Numbered from the stretch's first letter, positions 29,505-38,589 are shown. The stretch: DNA of 64,000 bases from CAVYUC01 sp963816685 (GCA_963816685.1 CAWFMB010000028.1:1-64000); one strand, 5' to 3'. The notes: generated by a model from the sequence alone, not told the origin. Numbers and translations are program-made.

Positions 29505-30287
29505 ATGAAAACAATTTTACCGGTCTTTTTATTCATACTCTTGTTCATTGATGTTGCGGGACAGTCTTCAAACAAATCTACCGATAGATCAAATTACTTC
29601 CGCCTCATTGAGGGCTCTGAAAGTTCAGGAAAATACAGAGTTGAATTATTTTCCGATGTTGATACTACCTGGGACAAATGGAACCTGCGCGGATATAATT
29701 TTGGTTTTGATAAGCAATACACTCCGGTATATACAACCGTTAATGGAATTATCAGTACTCCGTATATGATACAGGTGCGGGGTAATGAAAACGAGAAATA
29801 TAAAAAGCGCTGGGGATTTCATGTTTTTGAAGGCTATGCCAGTGACGATAAATCGCGGATCACCATGCTGGTTAACAAGCATGTGGAAAATGAATGGCCG
29901 GTAGCTGAACTCTATTATTACGGAACTGAATACAATCATTCAGAAAAAGCATACAACTGGTTCCGGATAGGTTCCGATGTCCGGCAACATTCGTTTCTAT
30001 TCAGCCGCGACAGAGCAATATTTTACGGTTCGCTGCAGCTTACAAACACGCTCACATTAGGTAATATTGGTAAATCTGACCTACTGAAAGAAAAGCCCAA
30101 AGGGGACGACGAATCTAATTTTAAAGAAAGTGCAAAGCATGTCAATTACAAGGCGTTGAAACAATGCGGCAACGGAACCATTTTTTATGATACCGACAAC
30201 GATATTGTTGTAATTAAAATAAAGGGGAAATGGATGAAACTTGCTGTTGAACCACTTCCCAAAAATATTGATTATGATTTTGAATAA
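29505..30287 (+). CDS. Hypothetical secreted protein
   Basis: Start chosen at the ATG at 29505 (MKTILPVFLFILLFIDVAGQ), which gives a clean signal peptide and 260 residues; the upstream ATG at 29436 would place an odd extension before it. The mature protein is rich in aromatic and charged residues, with repeated beta-strand-like stretches (WDKWNLRGYNFGF; YYYGTEYNHSEKAYNWFRIG) and an ending (CGNGTIFYDTDNDIVVIKIK, then GKWMKL) that resembles the tails of Bacteroidota surface or tail-fibre-like proteins. No catalytic motif was recognised. It is embedded in the polysaccharide locus beside GH172, so a glycan-related role is possible but unproven. Confidence 0.75.
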   Translation: MKTILPVFLFILLFIDVAGQSSNKSTDRSNYFRLIEGSESSGKYRVELFSDVDTTWDKWNLRGYNFGFDKQYTPVYTTVNGIISTPYMIQVRGNENEKYKKRWGFHVFEGYASDDKSRITMLVNKHVENEWPVAELYYYGTEYNHSEKAYNWFRIGSDVRQHSFLFSRDRAIFYGSLQLTNTLTLGNIGKSDLLKEKPKGDDESNFKESAKHVNYKALKQCGNGTIFYDTDNDIVVIKIKGKWMKLAVEPLPKNIDYDFE

Positions 30288-30358
30288 ACGGTACTGCCTG
30301 AAGGAAACATAATTTTGTAAGTTTTTAATAAAACCTTTTTGGAATGCTTTGATTTCAA

Positions 30359-30366
30359 TAAATTTG
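30359..30366 (+). promoter_or_regulatory. Candidate Bacteroidota -7 box upstream of GH172
   Basis: TAAATTTG matches TAnnTTTG exactly and lies 25 bp before the GH172 start codon. A TTTTTG at 30336-30341 could serve as the -33 element, but at 17 bp the spacing is shorter than the usual 19-21. A second TAATTTTG is at 30310-30317. Confidence 0.4.
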
Positions 30367-30391
30367 TTGTTTCACCAATAAACTTAAAATT

Positions 30392-31582
30392 ATGATACGG
30401 AATAAAATTCTGCTTCTTGTTGCTTCAGTATTCACCTGCATGACGATAACCGCGCAAATCCAGCCACAGGAAAACCTGTTCGATTTAAATACGAAACTGG
30501 AAAGCCGCTCCATTTCCTTTGAAAATCCGACAGGCGCACCGGGTGAAGGTGGACAGGCTGCAAGCAATCTTGGCGTGGGACGAAAAGGTGCTCCGGCAAG
30601 ACAGATTAAACCGGGCGAATCAGTGGTATTGTGCGATATCAGTGAATCCGGAACGATAAGACATATCTGGATGACCGGCGAATGGCTTGATTTTCCATGG
30701 ATGCAGGGAAAAGGAAGAAGTGAGATTCTCCGCTCGGCAGTTCTCCGCGCATGGTGGGACGGACAGGAACATCCGAGCATCGAATGCCCGGTGGGCGATT
30801 TGATGGGAGTTGCACACGGTATGGTTAAATCCTATGAATCGGCAGTACATTCGGTTGGCGAAAATGCTGCTTTTAATTTCTGGCTGCCCATGCCATTTAC
30901 AAAAAATGCAAAAATTACAATCACAAATGAATCTGACCATCCGTTTACCCTGTTTTACCAAATTGATTATACCATTCACGACGAACATCCTGAAGATGTG
31001 GGAAGGATGCATGTGTGTTTCCGCAGGGAAAATCCAACCACCATGAAAGAAGATTTTGAACTGCTGCCAAAAAGAACCGGAAAAGGGAGATTCCTGGGTG
31101 CGTTGATTGGAATCCGGACACTGCATCCCGGCTGGTGGGGCGAAGGGGAAATTAAAATATACAAGGATGGCGACGATGAATTCCCCACCATCAACGGAAC
31201 CGGAAGCGAAGATTATATTGGCCTGTCGTACGGAATTCAACAAACGACATTCATGTACAACGGATGCAATTTGCTGTACAGTTCCGATTCGGTATACAAG
31301 ACAAAAGATTTGCAATCGGGAGAAACGGTTGATTTCAGCCAGGAATATATTTCGATGTACCGCTGGCATCTCCCCGACCCGGTTTACTGGAACAATGAAT
31401 GCAGGGTTACCATTCAGCAGATTGGCTGCTGTTTGTACGAACGCGATGATGACTGGTCGTCGGCAACATTCTGGTATGAACCCATTCCGAGTGAACCACT
31501 GCCGCCAATGCCATCAGCAGAAGCAAGAACAGCCAGTCTGGATTTCAACTTCTATGAAAAAGAACAGCCGGAAAACCAATAG
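30392..31582 (+). CDS. Glycoside hydrolase family 172 (DUF2961)
   Basis: A 396-residue protein with a signal peptide (1-21, ending TITAQ). It has the DUF2961 signature ENPTGAPGEGGQAAS, the segment SGTIRHIWMTGEW, and GTGSEDYIGLSYG, which contains the conserved acidic active-site residue of the family. Characterised GH172 members are homo-oligomeric enzymes that act on alpha-D-fructofuranoside or arabinofuranoside-type linkages. The specificity here is open. It is the only enzyme of the polysaccharide locus on the plus strand and is convergent with the TolB-like gene. Its stop codon lies in the loop of its own terminator. Confidence 0.9.
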   Translation: MIRNKILLLVASVFTCMTITAQIQPQENLFDLNTKLESRSISFENPTGAPGEGGQAASNLGVGRKGAPARQIKPGESVVLCDISESGTIRHIWMTGEWLDFPWMQGKGRSEILRSAVLRAWWDGQEHPSIECPVGDLMGVAHGMVKSYESAVHSVGENAAFNFWLPMPFTKNAKITITNESDHPFTLFYQIDYTIHDEHPEDVGRMHVCFRRENPTTMKEDFELLPKRTGKGRFLGALIGIRTLHPGWWGEGEIKIYKDGDDEFPTINGTGSEDYIGLSYGIQQTTFMYNGCNLLYSSDSVYKTKDLQSGETVDFSQEYISMYRWHLPDPVYWNNECRVTIQQIGCCLYERDDDWSSATFWYEPIPSEPLPPMPSAEARTASLDFNFYEKEQPENQ

Positions 31583-31598
31583 CTTTCCGGCTGTTTTT
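31563..31598 (+). terminator. Intrinsic terminator overlapping the GH172 stop codon
   Basis: ACAGCCGGAAA (31564-31574) pairs with TTTCCGGCTGT (31584-31594) around a 9-nt loop that contains the TAG stop (31580-31582), followed by TTTT. The stem therefore begins inside the last codons of the gene. It lies between convergent genes and may stop transcription from both sides. Confidence 0.8.
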
Positions 31599-31612
31599 AT
31601 ACTGAATTCAGT

Positions 31613-33109
31613 TTAATATGTATAGGAAACAAACGCCACCTTTTTTGAATCGGGGCTCCATGACGGTACATTTAAAGTTCCCTGGCCACCATATAAAAAT
31701 GCCACACTTTTGATTTCACCACCTCCAACAGGTATTGTACGCAACATGACCCGCTTGTTGTGCGGATGCGAAGCTGCAGGTACTTCCGGTGGATAGGAGA
31801 TCATAATCATTTGACTATTATTTGGTGACGGATGTGCAAACCAGTTCTGGAAATTATCTTTTGTAACCTGCTCCTGATTTGAACCATCGGGTTTCATTCG
31901 CCAGATTTGCATCATTCCTGTACGGGTTGAATTAAAATAAATATATTTTCCATCCGGTGAAAATTCCGGTCCGTCATCCAAACCTTCGGCTGTAGTTAAA
32001 CGTATTTCCTGTCCGCCATTTGCAGGGATTTTATATACATCATAATTGCCGTTTCTTTCTGCGCAGTAGGATAACCAGTGCCCGTCGGGCGACCAGCCGT
32101 GCCAGTATGACGGGCCTTCATCGGTAATTCGTTTGGGAGTTCCACCTTTTACAGGCACTGTATAGACGATGGAATGACTGGTACCATTATCATTGGTGCC
32201 ACTACTGATTGCAAGCATGTTGCCGTCAAAGGAAATGCCATGATCGTTATTGTTATTTGTTACATTTCCTGTATTTATCACTTCAGATTTTCTTTTTTTC
32301 AGATCGAATCTGTACAATTTTCCTCCTGAATTGTAAATTAAAAATTTACCGTTTCTGGACCAGTTGGGCGCTTCAATGTGTGTATCGGTTTCGTAAATGA
32401 CTTCCCGCAAACCGGTTTCCACATCCAGAATTTCGAGACGGCTGGGTGATTGTGTCTGGTAACCGTCGACTCCTTCGGCAGCAGGTTTTTCAAGCCGTAC
32501 ATTCCAAAACTGTGCTTTCTCCTTTACATCTGCATTATGCGAGCTGATAAACATGCCGGCCAATACCTGGTCATCCATTTCCAGTTCAACTTTTCCAACT
32601 TCCTCTAAAGGTTGACCATCTTTCGATATTCTGAAAAAGAATTCGTTCCCCTTCCGTTCAACCTGAACAAAACCCGGTGCTTTGGTTTCCGAAGCTTTTT
32701 CAAGTGTTTCGCCCCCCTGTGTTTCCCTGTATTGCAGTGATGTTAGTCCGTCGCCATGTATTGCTCCATCCATATACACCGCATTTTCGGCATTTGAATT
32801 CCGAATCATTAAGCCTATCTTCCGGTGTGCATCCACGCCTTCACCCAAAAAGTTTAAATTGGCCGACAGGATGAAATCACCTTCCACTTTCTGCGGTACA
32901 AAATAAAATTCATCGCGATCAAACCATACATTGTAACCGCTGCCTTCGAGGGTAAATTTCTGCATCTTTTTGTCAAACTGATAACTTCCTTTTTGTTTCG
33001 GATTGCCAACATCCTGGCCAGAATAATTTTTAAACATTTGCTGTGCCTGCACGGTAAACGAAGCAAAAAGAAGGATTACTGAAATCAGGTTTAGTTTTTT
33101 CATTTTCAA
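31613..33109 (-). CDS. Secreted TolB-like beta-propeller protein with N-terminal jelly-roll domain
   Basis: A 498-residue protein with a signal peptide (about 1-23, ending FTVQAQ). An N-terminal laminin-G/DUF1349-like domain (about 25-205; GDFILSANLNFLGEGVD; IGLMIRNSNAENAVYMDGA) is followed by WD40-like PD40 repeats (about 225-490): APNWSRNGKFLIYNSGGKLY, GWSPDGHWLSYCAERNG, EFSPDGKYIYFNSTRTG, VPSWSPDSKKVAFVSY. Such proteins are common in Bacteroidota polysaccharide loci and probably bind glycans or proteins; no catalytic role is evident. It is the last gene on its strand before the convergent GH172 and lies 54 bp downstream of the GntR-type regulator. Confidence 0.8.
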   Translation of the reverse strand: MKMKKLNLISVILLFASFTVQAQQMFKNYSGQDVGNPKQKGSYQFDKKMQKFTLEGSGYNVWFDRDEFYFVPQKVEGDFILSANLNFLGEGVDAHRKIGLMIRNSNAENAVYMDGAIHGDGLTSLQYRETQGGETLEKASETKAPGFVQVERKGNEFFFRISKDGQPLEEVGKVELEMDDQVLAGMFISSHNADVKEKAQFWNVRLEKPAAEGVDGYQTQSPSRLEILDVETGLREVIYETDTHIEAPNWSRNGKFLIYNSGGKLYRFDLKKRKSEVINTGNVTNNNNDHGISFDGNMLAISSGTNDNGTSHSIVYTVPVKGGTPKRITDEGPSYWHGWSPDGHWLSYCAERNGNYDVYKIPANGGQEIRLTTAEGLDDGPEFSPDGKYIYFNSTRTGMMQIWRMKPDGSNQEQVTKDNFQNWFAHPSPNNSQMIMISYPPEVPAASHPHNKRVMLRTIPVGGGEIKSVAFLYGGQGTLNVPSWSPDSKKVAFVSYTY

Positions 33110-33163
33110 TATATTTTATATTTAAATTCAATTTACAATTTTTATTGATGAAATGCATTACCG

Positions 33164-34162
33164 CTACAGCGATTCGCGCAAAGTTAAAAAAGTTGGTAAA
33201 ACTTTGCCGACCGGCTGCTTGTTTTTAGCGAAACCAGCAGCAAGCCGGCCCATTTGTTCAAAGTTAACAGATATTACTGAAATTCCGCCGCCAACAATTT
33301 CTTTCATTGGGGTATCATTGTATGAAAGAATTCCAATATCGCTTCCAACAGTGAAATTATTATGACGGCACAACTTGATGATTTCCACCAAATCAGAATC
33401 GCGAATCACAAAATAAACCTGACCCTTTCGCAACAGTTCTTTGTTGATCCTGCTAATTTGCCGAAAATTCATTCCCTGTTTTTTACAAAAACTGCTTACT
33501 GCTTTTACTGTTTCGGCAGGATGAGGCGTACTGTTTTTTTCATAAACCAGTACCAGTTCATTGTATTTCTGAAGAAGGTGCCGGCTTTCCTCCAGGCATT
33601 TTTTCACCGATTCGTAAAAATCCTGCACCAGAAAGTTACTGTTTTGATTTTCCGGTTTCCCCATATCCAGAATCAGCAATTTGTTAGTATCAATTTTACT
33701 GAGCAGCGGGTCAAGGCTTTTATGTTCGATATTCATAATAATATAAATGCTGTAACGCCCGAGGCTGTTTTGAATGAGTTGATGAAAAACCTCGCTGTTG
33801 TAATGATGAAACAGCAAATCGACAGAATACGATTCAGGAAGGTTTTGCCTGAACGACTGGTACAACTGTTCCTTAAACGCACTGAAATCATCGAGCAGCA
33901 TAAAAACCTTAAATGATTCGCCGGTGACGAAATACCCTTTTGTTGGTGCAGACTCAATAATGTTCCGCTTTTTAAGAATGTTGTACGCCTTAAAAACAGT
34001 ATCACGCGAAAAACCGCTTTCGCTGCTTAACTGGTTGACCGAAGGCAGTGCATCCCCGGTTTTCAACTTTCCGGCACTGATAGCTTCCGTTATGGAATGT
34101 ACCAATTGCTGAACCTTGGTTTGTCCGGCTGCCTCATTAATATCGATTTTAAAATCAGGCAT
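33164..34162 (-). CDS. GntR-family regulator with periplasmic-binding-like sensor domain (probable fucose regulon repressor)
   Basis: A 332-residue protein. The N-terminal winged helix-turn-helix (about 15-80) shows the GntR pattern ISAGKLKTGDALPSVNQLSS, FSRDTVFKAYNILKKRNIIE and PTKGYFV. The C-terminal part (about 85-330) is a LacI/periplasmic-binding-like effector domain (VGSDIGILSYNDTPMKEI). This architecture matches the FucR regulators of Bacteroides fucose operons. The gene starts 6 bp after the DUF6786 stop, in the same unit as fucI, so autoregulation of L-fucose use is the natural inference. The effector is probably fucose or a derivative, not proven here. Confidence 0.85.
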   Translation of the reverse strand: MPDFKIDINEAAGQTKVQQLVHSITEAISAGKLKTGDALPSVNQLSSESGFSRDTVFKAYNILKKRNIIESAPTKGYFVTGESFKVFMLLDDFSAFKEQLYQSFRQNLPESYSVDLLFHHYNSEVFHQLIQNSLGRYSIYIIMNIEHKSLDPLLSKIDTNKLLILDMGKPENQNSNFLVQDFYESVKKCLEESRHLLQKYNELVLVYEKNSTPHPAETVKAVSSFCKKQGMNFRQISRINKELLRKGQVYFVIRDSDLVEIIKLCRHNNFTVGSDIGILSYNDTPMKEIVGGGISVISVNFEQMGRLAAGFAKNKQPVGKVLPTFLTLRESL

Positions 34163-34168
34163 AACTGA

Positions 34169-35416
34169 TTACTGAAATACAGAGGTAATTTCATTAAGTG
34201 TAATATCGAAAATCTGCTGACAAATTGCATTCAATTCCTCTTCGGTTCCTTCAAAATGAAAAGTTGACTGCCGGAATACAGCCTTTTCTCCAGGTTTTAA
34301 AGCAATTGCCGGCGACGAAGATTCCAACTCGTAAAAAGGCCCAAGCTGTCCGCCATCTTCGCGAGGCCCGTCATTGTATGAATTAATGGCATCGCCGCCA
34401 TACGGACGATCCTGGATTTCCCATGCCGAATTCACGTAATCTGCATTGTCTCCGGGAATCTGTGTTTTTACCACAGTCAGTATTTTGTTTTCGGCATCAT
34501 AACTTCCCAGAACCGGTTTTGCCCTTTGCGGTGGAATTCCCAGTTTCCCGCGCATTTTACCATCCCCCTTGAAATATATCATGCCCTCCTTTATCACCAG
34601 CCTATCTTCAGGAATCTTACCAAAATAATCATCTTTCACAATGTAATCCGATTCTGCTTCTGTATGATATGGAATAAAAATAGTAACCGACGGAGAAGGA
34701 TTAAACATCCCAAGCAGCCACATTGAAATGAGTCCGTTTTCTTTTGTCCATTCCTTATCGCCTGTATTTTCAAGCTGGTTAACAGTGGTATATCCAATGC
34801 TTTTGACATCCTGGTTCATTCTGATTCCCAAAAGATCCTTAATCTCATCGAAGGTCAGCAACTTCACTTTTCGGTTTACATCAAACCGGAATGTAAAATT
34901 ACTGTAGTTGGGAATAGCCATTGACCGGGAAAATTCGGCTTCGGTTTCCGAAACGCTTATTATTTCAAATGGCTCAGTGTCGATAGCTGCCGGTGTTGCC
35001 CAGTTTTCAAAATCGAAAGAATCTCCGGGTTTAAAAAACAGGGAAAACTGCCCCCCTTCGGGCCCCAGCCAAAAGCGTTCTTCACCTCCCACCGGATTAA
35101 ACTGTTTCAGCACCCGGCCCGATTCAATTAAATCATAATTCATCCAGCCATAGCTTTTACCGTTTACACCATCGGCAGTACTTGTCATCACCCGCCCCTG
35201 GTATTCGGCCGAAAGCAAAACCCTTGAATTGCCATTTACAAGCTCAACTGGTTCTCCATGTTTTCGTAACACCGACAAATCATAACCGTAAGTGCCCTTT
35301 TCTGCTGTTTCCATATTTTCAGACATTTGCTTTTTAGGTTTGGAATTACATGAAATGTTTAAAAGGATTGAACAAACCAAAATTATCTTTACCAGTGGGT
35401 GGGAAAATTTATTCAT
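34169..35416 (-). CDS. DUF6786-family lipoprotein
   Basis: A 415-residue protein with a lipoprotein signal (CSILLNISCNSK; lipobox Cys about residue 23). The body reads as a beta-sandwich related to aldose epimerase/mutarotase-like folds (LLSAEYQGRVMTS; YGWMNYDLI; GGEERFWLGPEGGQ; GGDAINSYNDG). I recognise the DUF6786 family found in Bacteroidota sugar-use operons; its function is unknown. It lies 10 bp after the SGNH gene and 6 bp before the regulator, so it belongs to the fucose operon. A role as sugar mutarotase or binding protein in the periplasm is only a suggestion. Confidence 0.8.
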   Translation of the reverse strand: MNKFSHPLVKIILVCSILLNISCNSKPKKQMSENMETAEKGTYGYDLSVLRKHGEPVELVNGNSRVLLSAEYQGRVMTSTADGVNGKSYGWMNYDLIESGRVLKQFNPVGGEERFWLGPEGGQFSLFFKPGDSFDFENWATPAAIDTEPFEIISVSETEAEFSRSMAIPNYSNFTFRFDVNRKVKLLTFDEIKDLLGIRMNQDVKSIGYTTVNQLENTGDKEWTKENGLISMWLLGMFNPSPSVTIFIPYHTEAESDYIVKDDYFGKIPEDRLVIKEGMIYFKGDGKMRGKLGIPPQRAKPVLGSYDAENKILTVVKTQIPGDNADYVNSAWEIQDRPYGGDAINSYNDGPREDGGQLGPFYELESSSPAIALKPGEKAVFRQSTFHFEGTEEELNAICQQIFDITLNEITSVFQ

Positions 35417-35426
35417 TTCAATTGCT

Positions 35427-36509
35427 TTATTTTATTAATTTTTTAAGAACAGGATACATATTTTGGGACATCCTGAAAAATCCCAAATCTGTCAAATGAA
35501 CCCCATCAACAGTGCCTTCATTATCATCACCTATCAGTGATTTGGCCTCCATATAATAGATATTGCGATCCCTTTTTATCTTTCTGCGGTTGTGGTATAC
35601 GCGTTTTAAGGCTTTATTTTTCTCCTGGAAGATTTGCATTACTGTCGGATCAAAAAACCTTTTAGTATAAGGAACATTTTCAACAAGTAAAATGGGAGTA
35701 TCAGGATTTTTTTTACGAATTATCTCCAGGAACGGCTCATACTTTTCGTTGATTTGTTCGATACTGGCATTTGGCAGACAATCGATCACAAAGCAGGAAG
35801 CGTCTATACCGGCCACCACCTCAGCAATCTCCAAATCGAGCTGACCATTGCCGCTAAACCCGAGATTGACAGTCTGCCTGTTAAGCATTCGCGATAACTG
35901 ACTGGTGTATGACATTCCGGTTCGGGATGCACATCCCCCTTGTGTGATGCTGGTTCCGTAAAATACAACAGGTTTTCTTTTTTGAGGAGAATCTACCAGG
36001 GGATTGCCGATTTCAGCTTTTTCATCCACTCCGATTTCCAGTTTTTCCAATCCGTCGTAAAGCGGTAAGTACAGCATATATTCCCTGTCCGTTCCATCCA
36101 TGTGATCGACTAAAACCGCTGTTGTTATTTTTTCCCTGGGGCCACCGGAACTGATAAACTGCCACTCTCCGTTTCGCAACCCATATAAATCAACACCTTT
36201 AATGCCGGTTGGGGCAAAATGGTACATGGTTACATCGTGTGAAACTTCCCATCGTGCTGCTATTATCGGAGAATTGGTCCGAAACCTGACAGCAAGCCCA
36301 CTGCAGTTTTTCGACAATGACCAAACCGCAGGACGAGTTTTCCCTTCGAGAAAAGCAGGTAACCGATCGTATGCATTTTGTGTATTGGTAAATCCTTTTC
36401 CAATTATCTGAAATTCTGTAGCATTTACATACTTAATGCTGTCTGCCGCAACAGGTCCGGCAGTTAACAATAAAAAAAGAAACAGATAAATCAGTATGCT
36501 TGATTTCAT
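35427..36509 (-). CDS. Secreted SGNH/GDSL-family hydrolase (probable carbohydrate esterase)
   Basis: A 360-residue enzyme with a signal peptide (about 1-22, ending AGPVAADS). An N-terminal GxDLY-type beta domain (about 25-170; GVDLYGLRNGEWQF) precedes the SGNH catalytic domain (about 175-360). Block I is FYGTSITQGGCASR, with the catalytic Ser in GTSIT. Block II Gly is in NLGFSGNGQLD, block III-like Asn in CLPNAS, and the Asp/His pair is in DGVHLTDLG. Such enzymes deacetylate glycans. It lies 74 bp downstream of fucI and 10 bp upstream of the DUF6786 gene, so it is read in the fucose operon. Confidence 0.88.
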   Translation of the reverse strand: MKSSILIYLFLFLLLTAGPVAADSIKYVNATEFQIIGKGFTNTQNAYDRLPAFLEGKTRPAVWSLSKNCSGLAVRFRTNSPIIAARWEVSHDVTMYHFAPTGIKGVDLYGLRNGEWQFISSGGPREKITTAVLVDHMDGTDREYMLYLPLYDGLEKLEIGVDEKAEIGNPLVDSPQKRKPVVFYGTSITQGGCASRTGMSYTSQLSRMLNRQTVNLGFSGNGQLDLEIAEVVAGIDASCFVIDCLPNASIEQINEKYEPFLEIIRKKNPDTPILLVENVPYTKRFFDPTVMQIFQEKNKALKRVYHNRRKIKRDRNIYYMEAKSLIGDDNEGTVDGVHLTDLGFFRMSQNMYPVLKKLIK

Positions 36510-36548
36510 TATTCAAATTAAAAAAATATGCTTCAATAATATAGCCAC

Positions 36549-36566
36549 ACGCTCCCCTGGGAGCGT
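36549..36566 (-). repeat. Short hairpin between fucI and the SGNH gene
   Basis: ACGCTCCC-CT-GGGAGCGT, an 8-bp perfect inverted repeat in the 74-bp gap. There is no T-run, so an mRNA stability or processing element in the operon is more likely than a terminator. Confidence 0.5.
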
Positions 36567-36583
36567 ATGACTTATCAAAATTT

Positions 36584-38365
36584 TTATTTGTACAATGGCC
36601 CAAAATTAGCGCAAGCCCTATAATCGGCGCCCTCTTTGGACTCTCCAAAAGAACTCCAGGCAGCAGGTCTGAAAATCTTGTCTTCATCCACATTGTGCAT
36701 GCACACCGGAATGCGCAAAATGGAAGCCAGTGTAATTAAATCGGCGCCTATATGGCCGTAACTGATTGCACCATGATTTGCCCCCCAGTTGGCCATAACC
36801 GAATATACATCTTTAAACGCGCCACTGCCGGTTAACTTTGGTACAAACCAGGTCGTTGGCCAGGTAGGATTGGTTCGCTTATCCAGAATCTGATGCACAT
36901 CATCTTCCAGTTCAACGGTAAACCCTTCTGCAATCTGCAGCACCGGACCCAGTCCTTTTACAAGATTCACCCTTGACATGGTCACCGGCATCTGGCCTGC
37001 AGTTTTAAACTGGCTTGAAAACCCGCCGCCTCTGAAATATTCCCGTTCGGCAGGACAGAATTTTGTATTCTCCAGACACCTTTCCACATCCTCTTCTGTG
37101 ATGTCCCAGTAAGGTTTCATAATTGGCTTGCCATGTTCGTCGTGTTGCTGAGCCGTGGCATCCATTGTGGTTGACCCGGAATTAATCAGGTGGATAATTC
37201 CGTCTTTTGCCAGCCACTTCAGTTCTTTTCCCGTCACCCGTTTTACTGCTTCGGGGCTCCAGTATGTGCGAACATCAGAAAAAATCTGTGCAGTATTTGT
37301 AAGTAAGTGGCCAAACAACATTGGAACTGCATTCAGGCTGTCGTTTTCGGTGGCAAATACAAAAGCTTCACGGATACCATTCCAGTCAAACGAGCTGTTT
37401 AAAATGGTTTCAGAAAAATCGCCGTTCGGATAATAATCTGTCCATTGCCGCTGTCCCTGAAAACCACCGGCAATTGCGTTTCTTCCCAATGCTTCTTCTC
37501 CAAAACCAGCCTTTTTTAGTTGAGGATTTCCTATCATCAAATCCCGGAAAATCAGTGTCATTTTCACAACTATTTCCCATTCCCAGTCTTTTCTTTCACG
37601 GCCCATTTGTTTTGAAGCGCTGTTATAATCATCTCCTTCCGTGCAATTTTCCTTTGTCCATTTCAACGCTTTATTATATTCCTCCTTATCGTAAATTTCC
37701 TCATCGATACGGCGTTTCACTTCCGACATATCTACAAACTCGGTGCGCATTCCCAAATACTCCTGAAAAAAGTCGGGATTCACCATTGAACCTGCAATCC
37801 CCATGGAAGTATATCCCAGTGAGAGGTACGATTTTCCTTTCATTTGGGCCACTGCCAGAGCCGAACGTACAAATCTCAAAATCTTTTCCTTTACATCCCC
37901 GGGAATTTTCTGGTCTCCGGCATCCTGTACATCACGGCCATAAATTCCAAAAGCCGGTAAACCTTTCTGGGCATAACCAGCCAGGGCTGCAGCCAGGTAT
38001 ACCGCACCCGGACGTTCGGTCCCGTTAAATCCCCAGACCGCCTTTGGTATCCACGGATTGGAATCCATCACTTCTGTTCCGTAACACCAGCAGGGGGTAA
38101 CAGTTAAAGAAACCGCCACTCCTTCACGCTCAAATTTATCGGCACACAATGCAGCTTCGGCCACTCCACCGATTGTTGTATCTGCAATAATACATTCCAC
38201 CTCTTCGCCACCCGGAAACCGGAGGTTTTCCTTTATCAACGCTGCAGCCGCTTTCGCCATATTCATTGTTTGTACTTCAAGCGACTCACGCACTCCTTCT
38301 TCCCGTCCGTCGATTACCGGACGAATTCCAACTTTTGGTAGTCTTCCTATTAACCTGTTTGCCAT
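36584..38365 (-). CDS. fucI: L-fucose isomerase
   Basis: A 593-residue cytoplasmic enzyme with no signal, matching the length of the E. coli enzyme. Recognised stretches are LPKVGIRPVIDGREEGVRES at the start, TPCWCYGTEVMD, IYGRDVQDAGDQ, SLGYTSMGIAGSMVNP (metal-site region with EFVDMSE), SGSTTMDATAQQ, and WGANHGAISYGHIGADL near the end. It converts L-fucose to L-fuculose (some members also use D-arabinose) with Mn2+. It is the first gene of a four-gene unit with an esterase, DUF6786 and a GntR-type regulator. Neither fuculokinase nor fuculose-phosphate aldolase is nearby, so the rest of the pathway must be elsewhere. Confidence 0.97.
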   Translation of the reverse strand: MANRLIGRLPKVGIRPVIDGREEGVRESLEVQTMNMAKAAAALIKENLRFPGGEEVECIIADTTIGGVAEAALCADKFEREGVAVSLTVTPCWCYGTEVMDSNPWIPKAVWGFNGTERPGAVYLAAALAGYAQKGLPAFGIYGRDVQDAGDQKIPGDVKEKILRFVRSALAVAQMKGKSYLSLGYTSMGIAGSMVNPDFFQEYLGMRTEFVDMSEVKRRIDEEIYDKEEYNKALKWTKENCTEGDDYNSASKQMGRERKDWEWEIVVKMTLIFRDLMIGNPQLKKAGFGEEALGRNAIAGGFQGQRQWTDYYPNGDFSETILNSSFDWNGIREAFVFATENDSLNAVPMLFGHLLTNTAQIFSDVRTYWSPEAVKRVTGKELKWLAKDGIIHLINSGSTTMDATAQQHDEHGKPIMKPYWDITEEDVERCLENTKFCPAEREYFRGGGFSSQFKTAGQMPVTMSRVNLVKGLGPVLQIAEGFTVELEDDVHQILDKRTNPTWPTTWFVPKLTGSGAFKDVYSVMANWGANHGAISYGHIGADLITLASILRIPVCMHNVDEDKIFRPAAWSSFGESKEGADYRACANFGPLYK

Positions 38366-38589
38366 ATGTTAGTAATTAGAAATTAAAAATTAAAAATTAG
38401 AAAACCAGAAATTCAACAATTGAAAAATTATCAGCTATTAGTTAGCCGTTTCAGAAAAGTTATGCTGTCCTGTACTGTGCTGCAAGATAAAAATATTTTT
38501 AATCAGTTAAAACCATTTTGAATTTCAATTTTCAAAAGCAGTAATGATTTGTATCTTAGCAACCGAAAAAATCAACAACCTGATAAAAG

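Noticed and set aside
30620..31369. 249-codon minus-strand frame opposite GH172
   Set aside because: Antisense shadow of a clearly conserved GH172 gene; its sequence has no protein-like motif.
33362..33916. 184-codon plus-strand frame opposite the GntR-type regulator
   Set aside because: Antisense shadow; low-complexity, Phe-rich translation.
37321..38028. 235-codon plus-strand frame opposite fucI
   Set aside because: Antisense shadow of fucI with no recognisable domain.
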